Shown here in pieces: positions 28,177 through 37,099 of a stretch of 64,000 bases of DNA. How positions within the stretch are numbered: position 1 is the stretch's first letter; each line of letters starts with the position of its first letter. A program made the translations under genes and the position numbers. The stretch is from Prevotella sp. (GTDB taxonomy: Bacteria > Bacteroidota > Bacteroidia > Bacteroidales > Bacteroidaceae): the NCBI GenBank assembly GCA_016290175.1, contig JAEETD010000002.1, positions 1 to 64,000 of the forward strand, written 5' to 3'. The notes under the pieces are model-generated. The model saw nothing but the letters and a program-made list of their open reading frames with translations. It had not been told where the DNA came from and searched no databases.

Positions 28177-28944
28177 ATGGAAATTAAACGACCTCTATTG
28201 CTCATTTCCAACGATGACGGTTATCTGTCGAAGGGCATCCGGTGCCTTGCCGAGATGCTGTCTGATATGGGTGACATTATCGTCTGTGCCCCTGACGATG
28301 CCCGCAGCGGCTATTCCTGCGCCTTCTCGGCCACCATCCCCCTCCGCCTCCAGATGCGCGAACAACGTGAGGGTGTTGAGATCTGGTCCTGCAACGGTAC
28401 ACCCGTCGACTGCGTGAAGCTGGCACTCTCTGAGATCTGTCCGCGTCGGCCTGATATGGTCATCGGTGGCATCAACCATGGCGACAACGCTTCTGTCAAT
28501 GCCCATTACAGCGGTACGATGGGAGTTACGCTCGAAGGCTGTATGAAATACATCCCCTCAGTGGCCTTTTCGCTCTGCGACCATCGCGAAGATGCCGACT
28601 TCGAACCCCTCCGCCCCTATATCCGTAACATCACGGCCCAGGTGCTCAAAGATGGCCTGCCTCAGGGCGTCTGCCTCAATGTCAATTTCCCCGTCGCCCC
28701 CATGTTCCAGGGCGTGAAGGTCTGTCGTATGGCTCCAGGCACCTGGTTCAACGAGGTGTCGAAGTGTCATCATCCCCGAGGCTATGACTATTGGTGGATG
28801 GTAGGCCATTACCGCAACGATGAGCCTGAGGCCGAAGATACAGACCGCTGGGCCCTCGATCATGGCTATGTGGCCATCACTCCTACCCAGATCGACCTCA
28901 CAGCCTACTCCGCTTTCGACCTCCTTAACAGTTGGGAATTATGA
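28177..28944 (+). CDS. surE: 5'/3'-nucleotidase SurE
   Basis: A 255-residue metal-dependent nucleotidase. The N-terminal motif LLISNDDGYLSKGI holds the metal-binding Asp-Asp pair, and NHGDNASVNAHYSGTMG holds further ligands and the catalytic pocket. It removes phosphate from nucleoside monophosphates and related substrates. The next gene, lpxB, begins inside its last codons (ATGA overlap), so the two are translationally coupled. surE next to lpxB is common in Bacteroidales. Confidence 0.95.
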   Translation: MEIKRPLLLISNDDGYLSKGIRCLAEMLSDMGDIIVCAPDDARSGYSCAFSATIPLRLQMREQREGVEIWSCNGTPVDCVKLALSEICPRRPDMVIGGINHGDNASVNAHYSGTMGVTLEGCMKYIPSVAFSLCDHREDADFEPLRPYIRNITAQVLKDGLPQGVCLNVNFPVAPMFQGVKVCRMAPGTWFNEVSKCHHPRGYDYWWMVGHYRNDEPEAEDTDRWALDHGYVAITPTQIDLTAYSAFDLLNSWEL

Positions 28945-30059
28945 AGTACTATCTGATAGTCGGTGAAGCCTCGGGCGACCTCCATGCTTCGCATCTGATG
29001 CAGTCATTGAAGAATCTTGACGCCAATGCGCAGTTCAGATTCTTTGGTGGCGACCTGATGAAGGCGGTGGGTGGAACCTGCGTTCGCCACTATCGCGACC
29101 TCGCCTATATGGGTTTCGTTCCTGTTCTTCTTCACTTGCCTACGATACTGAGGAATATGCAGATGTGCAAGGATGATATCGTCTCCTGGCAACCTGATTG
29201 CGTCATCCTCGTCGACTATCCAGGCTTTAATCTGAAGATAGCGAAGTTTGTAAAATCTAAGACAAACATACCCGTCTATTATTACATCTCCCCGAAAATC
29301 TGGGCATGGAAAGAGTACCGCATCAAGAATATCAAGCGCGATGTCGACGAGCTCTTCTCCATTCTGCCCTTCGAGGTCGATTTCTTTGAAGGCAAGCACC
29401 ATTATCCCATTCACTACGTGGGTAATCCCACCGCTGCCGAGGTGCGCGAGTTTTTGTTTGAAACAAAGAGTGAAGAGTTTAGTTCTTCACTAAAAATAAT
29501 CGCTCTGCTGGCGGGGAGCCGCCAGCAGGAGATCAAGGACAATCTCCCTGCGATGCTGGAGGCCGTGAAACCCTATGAGACTGATTATCAGATTATCCTC
29601 GCTGGGGCTCCTGGTATCGCCCCCGACTATTATGCACAATTCATCGAAGGAGAGAATGTGCAGATTGTTTATAACCAGACTTACGACCTGCTTTCCAAGG
29701 CCCATGCTGCCCTCGTCACCAGTGGCACCGCTACTCTCGAGACCTGTCTTTTCCGGGTGCCGCAGGTGGTATGCTACAAGCTCCCCCTCCCTGTGATTGC
29801 TGATTATGTACGTCGTCATCTGATAAAAGTAAAATATGTATCCTTGGTCAATCTCATTGCCGATCGCGAGGTGGTCACAGAACTCCTGGGACGTACCTTC
29901 ACCGTCGACCGTATCCGTTGCGAACTCGACAAGATCCTCTCCGGCCCTGCCCGCTCTGCTATGCTGAAAGGCTATGAAGAGGTCAGCCGTCGCCTCGGAG
30001 ACCAGATTGCTCCCGACAACGCCGCAAATATAATCATAGAAAAAATAAAAAGAATATGA
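28941..30059 (+). CDS. lpxB: Lipid-A-disaccharide synthase
   Basis: A 372-residue GT19 glycosyltransferase that joins UDP-diacylglucosamine and lipid X to make the lipid A disaccharide. MKYYLIVGEASGDLHASHL is the family N terminus, with FFGGDLM, VDYPGFNLKIAK, YYISPKIWAWKEYRI and LLAGSRQQEIKDNLP further on. The ATG at 28941 overlaps the surE stop; an in-frame ATG 9 nt upstream is less likely. Residues ~174-186 (ETKSEEFSSSLKI) look longer than usual, and their DNA holds a GTGAAGA...TTCTTCAC inverted repeat like the 7-bp repeats elsewhere. Confidence 0.94.
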   Translation: MKYYLIVGEASGDLHASHLMQSLKNLDANAQFRFFGGDLMKAVGGTCVRHYRDLAYMGFVPVLLHLPTILRNMQMCKDDIVSWQPDCVILVDYPGFNLKIAKFVKSKTNIPVYYYISPKIWAWKEYRIKNIKRDVDELFSILPFEVDFFEGKHHYPIHYVGNPTAAEVREFLFETKSEEFSSSLKIIALLAGSRQQEIKDNLPAMLEAVKPYETDYQIILAGAPGIAPDYYAQFIEGENVQIVYNQTYDLLSKAHAALVTSGTATLETCLFRVPQVVCYKLPLPVIADYVRRHLIKVKYVSLVNLIADREVVTELLGRTFTVDRIRCELDKILSGPARSAMLKGYEEVSRRLGDQIAPDNAANIIIEKIKRI

Positions 30060-30769
30060 ACATGAAAAAAATCCTTTCCCTTTCTCTCCTGGCCTTCGCC
30101 GCTCTCACGGCCAACGCCCAGAACATTCAGTTGCATTACGACTTCGGTCGTAACCTCTATCCTGATGAGGAATCCACGCGTCAGAAAGTCACCGTCACCC
30201 TCGAGCAGTTCAAGGCCGACAACTGGGGCTCTTGGTACTACTTCGTCGACATTGACCTTAGCCGCAAGGAGACTCTCGGTGCCTATACGGAGATTTCCCG
30301 TGAATTTAACCTCGTCAAGAAACTGCCCCTTGCCCTTCACGTCGAGTATGATGGCGGCCTGGGTTCCCGTTCTGGTAGCTACCAGCAGGCTGCTCTTGCT
30401 GGTATCACCTACAACGGCAATACGCCCAACTACACCGCCACTTGGTCATTACAGTTGCTCTACAAGCGCTTTTTCAAGAACTACGATTTCAATTCTGCCT
30501 ACAACAGCATGCAGCTGACGGGTGTGTGGGGTGTCCATTTCTTCGATCGCAAGATGTCATTCTCTGGCTTCATCGATTTCTGGCGCGGACAGAAGGCCGA
30601 CGGTCATGGGCAGCTCGTCATCCTCTCAGAGCCACAGCTATGGTATAACTTCACCGAGCACTTCAGCGTAGGTTCCGAGGTGGAGATCAGCAACAACTTC
30701 ATCTATAACACCGTCAACGACAAAACCTTCTTCGTCAATCCCACTATTGGCGTCAAGTGGAACTTTTAA
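30056..30769 (+). CDS. DUF5020 family outer-membrane protein
   Basis: A 237-residue protein with signal peptide (MKKILSLSLLAFAALTANAQ). The mature part (NIQLHYDFGRNLYPDEESTR, DNWGSWYYFVDIDLS, SGFIDFWRG, PQLWYNFTEHFSVGSEVEIS) fits the Bacteroidetes DUF5020 family, distant relatives of Tsx-like nucleoside channels, with a C-terminal aromatic Phe. It is expected to be a 12-stranded barrel. Its start overlaps the lpxB stop by 4 bases, so it is on the surE-lpxB transcript. The substrate is unknown. Confidence 0.82.
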   Translation: MNMKKILSLSLLAFAALTANAQNIQLHYDFGRNLYPDEESTRQKVTVTLEQFKADNWGSWYYFVDIDLSRKETLGAYTEISREFNLVKKLPLALHVEYDGGLGSRSGSYQQAALAGITYNGNTPNYTATWSLQLLYKRFFKNYDFNSAYNSMQLTGVWGVHFFDRKMSFSGFIDFWRGQKADGHGQLVILSEPQLWYNFTEHFSVGSEVEISNNFIYNTVNDKTFFVNPTIGVKWNF

Positions 30770-30774
30770 CAAAA

Positions 30775-30859
30775 GTAAAACAACTTGTTTTACTGTCAAT
30801 AGGATGCCTTTAAAAACTGAATAAGGTGCCTTTAAATATAGTAAAACAAGTTGTTTTAC
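30775..30859. repeat. Symmetric element with two palindromic 19-mers
   Basis: GTAAAACAACTTGTTTTAC at 30775-30793 and its exact reverse complement at 30841-30859 border a 47-bp centre. The centre holds a near-direct repeat, AGGATGCCTTTAAA and AAGGTGCCTTTAAA. The element lies between convergent genes. It could be a double terminator, an operator pair or a small mobile repeat; the 235-bp gap (30770-31004) holds no gene. Confidence 0.6.
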
Positions 30860-31004
30860 AGAGAGTGATGGTGGTGTAAGATTGCTAATAACCTACACTC
30901 AATGTAAAACGTTGACTGTAAGACTGATAGGGCTAAAAGTGTAGGATTCAGGGGGAACTGACAAAAAGAAAAAAGAATTCAAATGAGTGGCTGGTTGTCG
31001 AATT

Positions 31005-31775
31005 TTATTGCTGCTCTTTTTCCAGGACGAGCTGGCGCATGTTTTTCAGCAGGTCGCTGGCGAAGATGAAGTCGGTGAGGCGCTGGTTGTCGGAGTGCAT
31101 GATCTGGCTGCTGATGCCTTGCCACTCCTTGTGGCCTTCGTAGATGAAGATGATATTCTCGCCAATACCCATCACGGAGTTCATGTCGTGGGTATTGATG
31201 ATGGTGGTCATGTTGAATTCCTTCGTGATGCTGTGCAGCAGGTCGTCGATGACGAGTGAGGTCTTGGGGTCGAGGCCGGAGTTAGGTTCGTCGCAGAAGA
31301 GGTACTTGGGATTCAGGGCGATGGCGCGGGCGATGGCCACGCGCTTCTGCATACCACCAGACAACTCTCCAGGGAACTTCTCCTCAGCCCCCACGAGATT
31401 CACGCGGTCCAGACAGTCCATAGCCCGTTTGGTGCGCTCGCGGAGCGTCATTGTCGAGAACATATCCAAGGGGAACATCACGTTTTCCAATACCGTCAGC
31501 GAGTCGAACAGGGCGGCACTCTGGAAGATCATGCCCATCTCACGACGCATGTATACCTTCTCTTTCTTCGACATGGCCACGAAGTCGCGCCCGTCGTAGA
31601 GCACCTGTCCGCTTGTGGGGTCCAGCAGTCCCACGAGGTTCTTCATCAGCACGGTCTTGCCAGAACCGCTCTGACCGATAATGAGGTTGGTCTTGCCGTC
31701 CTCAAACACGGTGTTGATTCCCTCCAGCACCGTCTTGTCATCGAAACACTTGGTCAGTTCCTTTACTTCTATCAT
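31005..31775 (-). CDS. ABC transporter ATP-binding protein, MlaF type
   Basis: A 256-residue ATPase with Walker A GQSGSGKT, signature LSGGMQKRVAIARAI and Walker B YLFCDEPNSGLDP. The wording of these motifs (ELSGGMQKR, DEPNSGLDP) is that of the MlaF/Mkl group, which powers phospholipid transport between the membranes. The start overlaps the end of the MlaE-type permease gene by 4 bases. No MlaD substrate-binding gene is next to it; downstream is the repeat element at 30775. Confidence 0.88.
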   Translation of the reverse strand: MIEVKELTKCFDDKTVLEGINTVFEDGKTNLIIGQSGSGKTVLMKNLVGLLDPTSGQVLYDGRDFVAMSKKEKVYMRREMGMIFQSAALFDSLTVLENVMFPLDMFSTMTLRERTKRAMDCLDRVNLVGAEEKFPGELSGGMQKRVAIARAIALNPKYLFCDEPNSGLDPKTSLVIDDLLHSITKEFNMTTIINTHDMNSVMGIGENIIFIYEGHKEWQGISSQIMHSDNQRLTDFIFASDLLKNMRQLVLEKEQQ

Positions 31776-32518
31776 GACAGCAACTGGGTTAGGAAGACAT
31801 CGCTGAAGAGTATCAGCACACTTGATGTGACGACAGCATCCGTAGAGGCTTTGCCCACGTTCACGCTACCACCCTCGACGGTATAGCCGCAAAAGGCGGG
31901 AACACTCGATATGATAAAGGCAAAGAACTGGCTCTTGATGATCGACATCCACATGAACCACGCCTTGAATTGGTGCTGCAGACCCAAGGTCAGGTCGTCA
32001 GGAGGCAGCACATGGCCTATGTAGGCAGTGGCGTAGGCACCCAGGATACCCGTGGCTGACGAGAAGATCACCAGGAAGGGCATGATGGTGAGCATACCCA
32101 TGATTTTAGGCAGGATAAGGTAACAGGCAGAGTTCACACCCATGATGTCCAGGGCGTCGATCTGCTGCGTGACACGCATGGTGCCCAGCTCCGATGCGAT
32201 GTTCGACCCCACCTTACCGGCCAGGATCAGACACATGATGGAACTCGAGAACTCCAGCAACAGGATTTCGCGTGTGGTATAGCCGCTCACCCAGCGGGGC
32301 ATCCACGGACTCTGGATGTTCAGCTTCATCTGGATGCAGATCACGGCACCGATAAAGAACGAGATGAGCAGCACGATGCCGATGGAGTTCACGCCTAACT
32401 GCGCCATCTCCTTTACATACGATTTGAAGAACATGCGCATGCGCTCGGGAACGGAAAAAGTGCGCCCCATCAGTTGGACGTAGCGTCCGAATATGGCCAG
32501 ATATTTGATGATGATCAT
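31772..32518 (-). CDS. ABC transporter permease, MlaE type
   Basis: A 248-residue integral membrane protein with five or six hydrophobic segments (IGIVLLISFFIGAVICIQM, IMCLILAGKVGSNIASELG, MLTIMPFLVIFSSATGILGA, FFAFIISSVPAFCGY). The motifs AGKVGSNIASELGTMRVTQQ and IDALDIMG are the MlaE family signature. It forms the membrane channel for the ATPase encoded next to it and should carry lipids to or from the outer membrane. The -7 box is at 32544-32551. Confidence 0.88.
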   Translation of the reverse strand: MIIIKYLAIFGRYVQLMGRTFSVPERMRMFFKSYVKEMAQLGVNSIGIVLLISFFIGAVICIQMKLNIQSPWMPRWVSGYTTREILLLEFSSSIMCLILAGKVGSNIASELGTMRVTQQIDALDIMGVNSACYLILPKIMGMLTIMPFLVIFSSATGILGAYATAYIGHVLPPDDLTLGLQHQFKAWFMWMSIIKSQFFAFIISSVPAFCGYTVEGGSVNVGKASTDAVVTSSVLILFSDVFLTQLLS

Positions 32519-32543
32519 CTCTTTGTCTTGTCTTTATCGCCCG

Positions 32544-32551
32544 CAAAGGTA
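32544..32551 (-). promoter_or_regulatory. -7 box TACCTTTG for the mla pair
   Basis: On the minus strand TACCTTTGCGGGC matches TAnnTTTG, 25 nt before the permease ATG. Confidence 0.7.
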
Positions 32552-32560
32552 CGAAAAAAA

Positions 32561-32600
32561 GTGAAAAGTGAAAAGTGAAAAGTGAAAAATTTGCTGCCGC
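32561..32600 (+). repeat. 7-bp repeat (GTGAAAA x4) with shared flank
   Basis: Four perfect GTGAAAA units at 32561-32588 run into ATTTGCTGCCGC. The 26-mer at 32575-32600 recurs exactly at 39299-39324 and inverted with one mismatch at 39364-39389. Confidence 0.85.
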
Positions 32601-32646
32601 ACGTAAAAATTATGCATGATGCATTATGAATTATGAATTATTTTTG

Positions 32647-32654
32647 TAACTTTG
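32647..32654 (+). promoter_or_regulatory. -7 box TAACTTTG for lptB
   Basis: TAACTTTGCGG matches TAnnTTTG, with only 9 nt between it and the lptB ATG, so the mRNA should be leaderless or nearly so. Confidence 0.7.
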
Positions 32655-32663
32655 CGGTCGATT

Positions 32664-33458
32664 ATGGAGACAGAAGGATTAGTACTACGCACGGAAGGGC
32701 TCGTGAAACGGTATGGCAAGCGTACCGTTGTGAACGATGTGAGCTTCAATGTGAAGCAGGGTGAGATCGTTGGTCTGCTGGGACCAAACGGTGCAGGAAA
32801 GACCACCTCGTTTTATATGACCACAGGTCTGATTGTGCCTAATGGCGGACATATCTATCTTGGCGACGAGGATGTGACGAAATACCCTGTGTTCAAGCGT
32901 GCCCGTGCGGGTATCGGCTATCTGGCCCAGGAGGCTTCGGTGTTCCGCAAGATGAGTGTGGAGGACAATATCCTCTCGGTGCTGGAGATGACGGGTAAGC
33001 CCCGTGACTATCAGCTGGAGAAACTGGAGGACCTGATCAAGGAGTTCCGTCTGGGTAAGGTGCGCAAGAACAAGGGTGACCAGCTTTCTGGCGGTGAGCG
33101 AAGAAGGACGGAGATAGCCCGATGCCTGGCTATCGAGCCGAAGTTCATCATGCTTGACGAGCCTTTTGCGGGCGTCGACCCCATCGCTGTGGAGGATATC
33201 CAGCAGATCGTGTGGAAGCTGAAGTACAGGAACATCGGTATCCTGATTACCGACCATAACGTGGATGAGACGCTGACCATCACCGATCGTGCCTACCTGT
33301 TGTTCGAGGGCCGTATCCTGTTCCAGGGTTCACCTGAGGAATTGGCGGAGAACAAGATCGTGAGGGAGAAGTACCTGACGAACTCGTTCGTGCTGCGTAA
33401 GAAGGATTTCCAGTTGATGGAAGAAGAACGCAAGGCAAAGGAAGAAGCAGAACAGTAG
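32664..33458 (+). CDS. lptB: LPS export ABC transporter ATP-binding protein
   Basis: A 264-residue ATPase that drives LPS extraction from the inner membrane with LptF/LptG. Walker A is GPNGAGKTT, the signature [15 protein letters not shown], Walker [28 protein letters not shown] after the Q-loop is the LptB pattern. The C terminus (KAKEEAEQ) extends beyond the E. coli protein by some 20 residues. The next gene is tig, with its own promoter. The start follows a -7 box so closely that little or no leader remains. Confidence 0.94.
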   Translation: METEGLVLRTEGLVKRYGKRTVVNDVSFNVKQGEIVGLLGPNGAGKTTSFYMTTGLIVPNGGHIYLGDEDVTKYPVFKRARAGIGYLAQEASVFRKMSVEDNILSVLEMTGKPRDYQLEKLEDLIKEFRLGKVRKNKGDQLSGGERRRTEIARCLAIEPKFIMLDEPFAGVDPIAVEDIQQIVWKLKYRNIGILITDHNVDETLTITDRAYLLFEGRILFQGSPEELAENKIVREKYLTNSFVLRKKDFQLMEEERKAKEEAEQ

Positions 33459-33583
33459 TAAAGTGGAGTTAAAGAGGAGTTAAAGGGACAAATGTTTGGT
33501 GGAAAGAAGGCGCGAAACGTTAAAAAATAACAAGAGAACGTTATTTTGTTTGCTTTTCACGCTTCATTTTCCCTTTTTTGTTG

Positions 33584-33591
33584 TACTTTTG
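33584..33591 (+). promoter_or_regulatory. -7 box TACTTTTG for tig
   Basis: TACTTTTGCACC matches TAnnTTTG. It gives a leader of about 40 nt that holds ATAATAAGGTATAA. Confidence 0.7.
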
Positions 33592-33635
33592 CACCTCAAT
33601 TTTTGAATGTATTATATAATAAGGTATAAAGAAAG

Positions 33636-34994
33636 ATGAAAATTACATTTGATTGCCCTGATAAGATCAATGGCGTGCTGACCATGACCATTGAGCCAGC
33701 TGACTATCAGGAGAAGGTCGAGAAGACCCTGAAAGACTATCGCAAGAAGGCCCAGGTGCCTGGCTTCCGTCCAGGTATGGTTCCCATGGGTATGATCAAG
33801 AAGCAGTACGGCACTGCCGTTAAGGTGGACGAGGTGAATCGCCTGATGGGCGAGAAGCTCTACGAATATGTGCGTGAGAACAAGATCCAGATGCTTGGTG
33901 AGCCCCTGCCCAGCGACAAGCAGCAGCCACAGGACTTCGAGAAGGACGGTGAGATGACTTTCGTGTTCGACATTGCTGTGGCTCCCGAGTTCAAGGCAGC
34001 CCTGAGCGGTAAGGATAAGATTGCTTATTATACGATTGACGTTGACGATAAACTCATCGACCAGCAGGTGCAGATGTATGCATCTCAGGGTGGTGAGTTC
34101 GTAAAGGCCGAGGTGTTCAGTGGTAACGACACCATCACTGGTGACCTGCGCCAGCTCGACGAAAAGGGTAACACCCTCGAAGGTGGTATCACCACGGAGA
34201 GCGGTATGATCATGCCCGCCTATATCAAGGAAGACAAGCAGAAGAAACTCTTCGATGGCTGTAAGCCCGGTGATATCATCACCTTCAATCCCAAGAAGGC
34301 CTATCCCGACAATGATGCTGAGGTGGCTGCCCTGCTGAAGGTGAAGAAGGAAGACATTGCCGATGTGAACAGCGATTTCTCGTTCCAGGTGACGGAGATC
34401 CGCCATTTCCAGCCCGCTGAGGTTGACCAGAAACTCTTTGACCGTGTGTTTGGTGAGGGTACTGTGAAGGACGAGAAGGCTTTCCGTGAGAAGATCGCCG
34501 AGCAGCTGAAGGCTCAGTTTGTTGGCAGCAGCGATTATAAGTTCATGCAGGACGTACGCGCTCATCTGGAGAAGAAGGTGGGTAAGCTCGAGTTCCCCGA
34601 GGCCCTGTTGAAGCGTGTGATGCTGCAGAACAACAAGGACAAGGGTGCCGACTATGTGGAGAAGAACTTCGAGGGCAGCATCAAGGAACTTGCCTGGCAC
34701 CTCATCAAGGAGCAGATCGTGGCTGCTCAGGAGATCAAGATCGAGGATGAGGATGTGAAGCGTGTGGCCCGTGAGGCTGTTCGTGCACAGTTCGCCCAGT
34801 ATGGTATGTCAAATGTGCCCGATGACGTGCTCGACAACTATGCCGAGGAGCAGTTGAAGAAGCGCGAGAACATCGATGGCTTTGTTGACCGCGCCGTTGA
34901 TCTGAAACTGACCGAAAAGCTCAAGACAGTTGTCAAACTGGACGAAAAAACGGTCACTTTAGACGAGTTTAATAAGATGATGGAGGGAAAATAA
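33636..34994 (+). CDS. tig: Trigger factor (ribosome-associated chaperone)
   Basis: A 452-residue chaperone that binds nascent chains at the ribosome exit. The N-terminal ribosome-binding domain shows KAQVPGFRPGMVPMGMIKKQ, close to the GFRxGKxP signature. The middle FKBP-like domain is divergent, as is common in Bacteroidetes, and may lack isomerase activity. The C-terminal helical arms run from ~240 to 440. The codon choice is that of a highly expressed gene. It leads the conserved run tig-clpP-clpX-recQ. Confidence 0.94.
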   Translation: MKITFDCPDKINGVLTMTIEPADYQEKVEKTLKDYRKKAQVPGFRPGMVPMGMIKKQYGTAVKVDEVNRLMGEKLYEYVRENKIQMLGEPLPSDKQQPQDFEKDGEMTFVFDIAVAPEFKAALSGKDKIAYYTIDVDDKLIDQQVQMYASQGGEFVKAEVFSGNDTITGDLRQLDEKGNTLEGGITTESGMIMPAYIKEDKQKKLFDGCKPGDIITFNPKKAYPDNDAEVAALLKVKKEDIADVNSDFSFQVTEIRHFQPAEVDQKLFDRVFGEGTVKDEKAFREKIAEQLKAQFVGSSDYKFMQDVRAHLEKKVGKLEFPEALLKRVMLQNNKDKGADYVEKNFEGSIKELAWHLIKEQIVAAQEIKIEDEDVKRVAREAVRAQFAQYGMSNVPDDVLDNYAEEQLKKRENIDGFVDRAVDLKLTEKLKTVVKLDEKTVTLDEFNKMMEGK

Positions 34995-35010
34995 GTATTT
35001 TTACGAAAAA

Positions 35011-35046
35011 ATAACTCCTTTTTTTGAAGGGTTATCGACTTTTTTT
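35011..35046 (+). terminator. Possible terminator after tig
   Basis: ATAACTCCTT and AAGGGTTAT pair imperfectly around a T-rich loop and are followed by CGAC and seven T's. Confidence 0.5.
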
Positions 35047-35048
35047 CT

Positions 35049-35056
35049 TATCTTTG
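35049..35056 (+). promoter_or_regulatory. -7 box TATCTTTG for clpP
   Basis: TATCTTTGTGTCCC matches TAnnTTTG. The leader of ~75 nt contains five 7-bp repeat units just before the clpP ATG. Confidence 0.65.
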
Positions 35057-35100
35057 TGTCCCAATCACGAGGTAAAAAGGTCGAAAACCCTTTTTTAGTG

Positions 35101-35135
35101 GTGAAAAGTGAGTAGTGAAAAGTAAATAGTGAAAT
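35101..35135 (+). repeat. 7-bp repeat in the clpP leader
   Basis: Five units: GTGAAAA, GTGAGTA, GTGAAAA, GTAAATA, GTGAAAT. They end 4 nt before the clpP ATG. Confidence 0.8.
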
Positions 35136-35139
35136 AGTT

Positions 35140-35817
35140 ATGAAGCTTATGAAGAATGATTTTAGGAAATATGCCGTAGGGCATTTAGGCATGGATGGCC
35201 TGACACTCGACGAGGTGATGCAGGCACAGGCACAGTATCTGAATCCGTATATCCTTGAGGAGCGTCAGTTGAACGTGACGCAGATGGATGTGTTCTCCCG
35301 TTTGATGATGGACCGTATCATCTTCCTGGGTACCCAGATTGACGACTATACCGCCAATACATTGCAGGCTCAGTTGTTGTATCTCGATTCCGTTGATTCC
35401 GGCAAGGATATCAGCATCTATATCAACTCGCCTGGTGGCAGTGTGACAGCCGGTCTCGGCATCTACGATACCATGCAGTTCATCTCCAGCGACGTGGCTA
35501 CCATTTGTACAGGTATGGCCGCCTCGATGGGTGCTGTGCTGCTCGTGGCCGGTACCGAGGGCAAGCGTTCGGCACTGCCTCATAGCCGTGTGATGATTCA
35601 CCAGCCCCTCGGCGGTGTACAGGGCCAAGCCTCTGATATTGAGATTGAGGCCAAGGAGATCCTGAAGTTCAAGAAAGAACTCTACACGATCATCTCCGAG
35701 CACTCCCACACACCGTATGACAAGGTATATGCCGACTCCGACCGTAACTACTGGATGACGGCTGAGGAGGCCAAGGCCTACGGTATGATAGACAATGTCC
35801 TCACAAGAAAGAAATAA
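35140..35817 (+). CDS. clpP: ATP-dependent Clp protease proteolytic subunit
   Basis: A 225-residue serine protease that forms the ClpP tetradecamer. Catalytic Ser129 is in [11 protein letters not shown] and His154 in [12 protein letters not shown]; the Asp is further on. An N-terminal ~25 residues ([20 protein letters not shown]) stand in place of a short propeptide. The stop overlaps the clpX start (TAATGG), so protease and unfoldase are coupled. The leader contains 7-bp repeats. Confidence 0.96.
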   Translation: MKLMKNDFRKYAVGHLGMDGLTLDEVMQAQAQYLNPYILEERQLNVTQMDVFSRLMMDRIIFLGTQIDDYTANTLQAQLLYLDSVDSGKDISIYINSPGGSVTAGLGIYDTMQFISSDVATICTGMAASMGAVLLVAGTEGKRSALPHSRVMIHQPLGGVQGQASDIEIEAKEILKFKKELYTIISEHSHTPYDKVYADSDRNYWMTAEEAKAYGMIDNVLTRKK

Positions 35818-37049
35818 TGGTGAAGAAAGTATGTAACTTCTGCGGAAGAACGGAAAGAGAGTGCAGGTTGCTCATCACGGGTGTGAACGGCAATATCTGC
35901 GAGATCTGCGCTGAGCAGGCTTACCGTATTGTGCAGGAGAATCTTGCAAATGCTCCCCAGGCAGGTGGCAAGAACGGCAAGCCCAAGACGAAGGCCGTTC
36001 CCAAGCCCGTGGAGATAAAGAACTATCTGGACCAGTATGTGATCGGTCAGGACCAGGCCAAGCGCTTTCTCTCCGTGGCCGTCTATAATCATTATAAGCG
36101 GTTGCAGCAGCCCGAGGACAAAGATGGCGTGGAGATCGAGAAGAGCAATATCATCATGGTAGGCTCAACAGGTACGGGTAAGACCCTGCTGGCGCGCACG
36201 ATTGCCAAATTGCTGGATGTGCCCTTCACCATAGTCGATGCCACTGTGTTCACCGAGGCCGGTTATGTGGGCGAGGATGTGGAGAGCATTCTGACACGTC
36301 TGTTGCAGGTGGCCGACTACGACGTGGCAGCAGCCCAGAGAGGTATCGTTTTCATCGACGAGATCGACAAGATAGCCCGTAAAAGCGATAATCCCTCCAT
36401 CACGCGTGACGTGAGCGGTGAGGGCGTGCAGCAGGGATTGCTCAAGCTGCTGGAGGGCACCAATGTCAACGTACCGCCCAAGGGCGGACGTAAGCATCCT
36501 GATCAGGACTATATCTCTGTGGATACGAGGAATATCCTCTTTATCTGCGGTGGTGCCTTCGACGGGATTGAGCGTAAGATAGCCCAGCGTATGAATACGC
36601 ATGTTGTGGGTTATAACTCTGTGCAGAATGTTGCGAAAATTGATAAAGAAAATCTGATGCAGTATGTGGTGCCTCAGGATTTGAAGTCGTTCGGACTGAT
36701 ACCAGAAATCATCGGTCGTCTCCCCGTGCTGACCTACCTGAACCCGCTCGATCGTGAGGCTTTGGAAAAGATTCTCATCGAGCCGAAGAATTCCATCGTA
36801 AAGCAATATGAAAAGCTGTTTGAGATGGATGGTATCAAACTGACGTTTACGCCTGAGGCCCTGAAGGTGATTGTTGATAAGGCGGTGGAATACAAACTCG
36901 GTGCCCGTGGCCTGCGTTCAATCGTAGAGACGGTGATGATGGATACGATGTTTGAGATTCCGTCGAAGAGAGTAAAGAAATTTGAAGTTACAGCCAAGTA
37001 TGCGTTGCAACAACTGGAGAAGTCGCAGCTGCATCGGCTGGCATCCTGA
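35817..37049 (+). CDS. clpX: ATP-dependent Clp protease ATP-binding subunit ClpX
   Basis: A 410-residue AAA+ unfoldase. The N-terminal zinc domain has [15 protein letters not shown] and CEICAEQAY, four cysteines in all. Walker A reads GSTGTGKT, Walker B VFIDEIDK, and the C-terminal small domain has [19 protein letters not shown] with the sensor 2 Arg. It feeds tagged proteins to ClpP. It overlaps the clpP stop by one base; recQ follows after 50 nt. Confidence 0.96.
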   Translation: MVKKVCNFCGRTERECRLLITGVNGNICEICAEQAYRIVQENLANAPQAGGKNGKPKTKAVPKPVEIKNYLDQYVIGQDQAKRFLSVAVYNHYKRLQQPEDKDGVEIEKSNIIMVGSTGTGKTLLARTIAKLLDVPFTIVDATVFTEAGYVGEDVESILTRLLQVADYDVAAAQRGIVFIDEIDKIARKSDNPSITRDVSGEGVQQGLLKLLEGTNVNVPPKGGRKHPDQDYISVDTRNILFICGGAFDGIERKIAQRMNTHVVGYNSVQNVAKIDKENLMQYVVPQDLKSFGLIPEIIGRLPVLTYLNPLDREALEKILIEPKNSIVKQYEKLFEMDGIKLTFTPEALKVIVDKAVEYKLGARGLRSIVETVMMDTMFEIPSKRVKKFEVTAKYALQQLEKSQLHRLAS

Positions 37050-37099
37050 GATACAGACAGCTACAAGCCTATTACATTAACGAAAGAAGGAAAAATGAT

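Noticed and set aside
33612..34700. Long open frame (362 codons) on the minus strand across tig
   Set aside because: Mirror of the tig codon pattern, no homology or start signals; Leu/His-rich composition typical of antisense reading.
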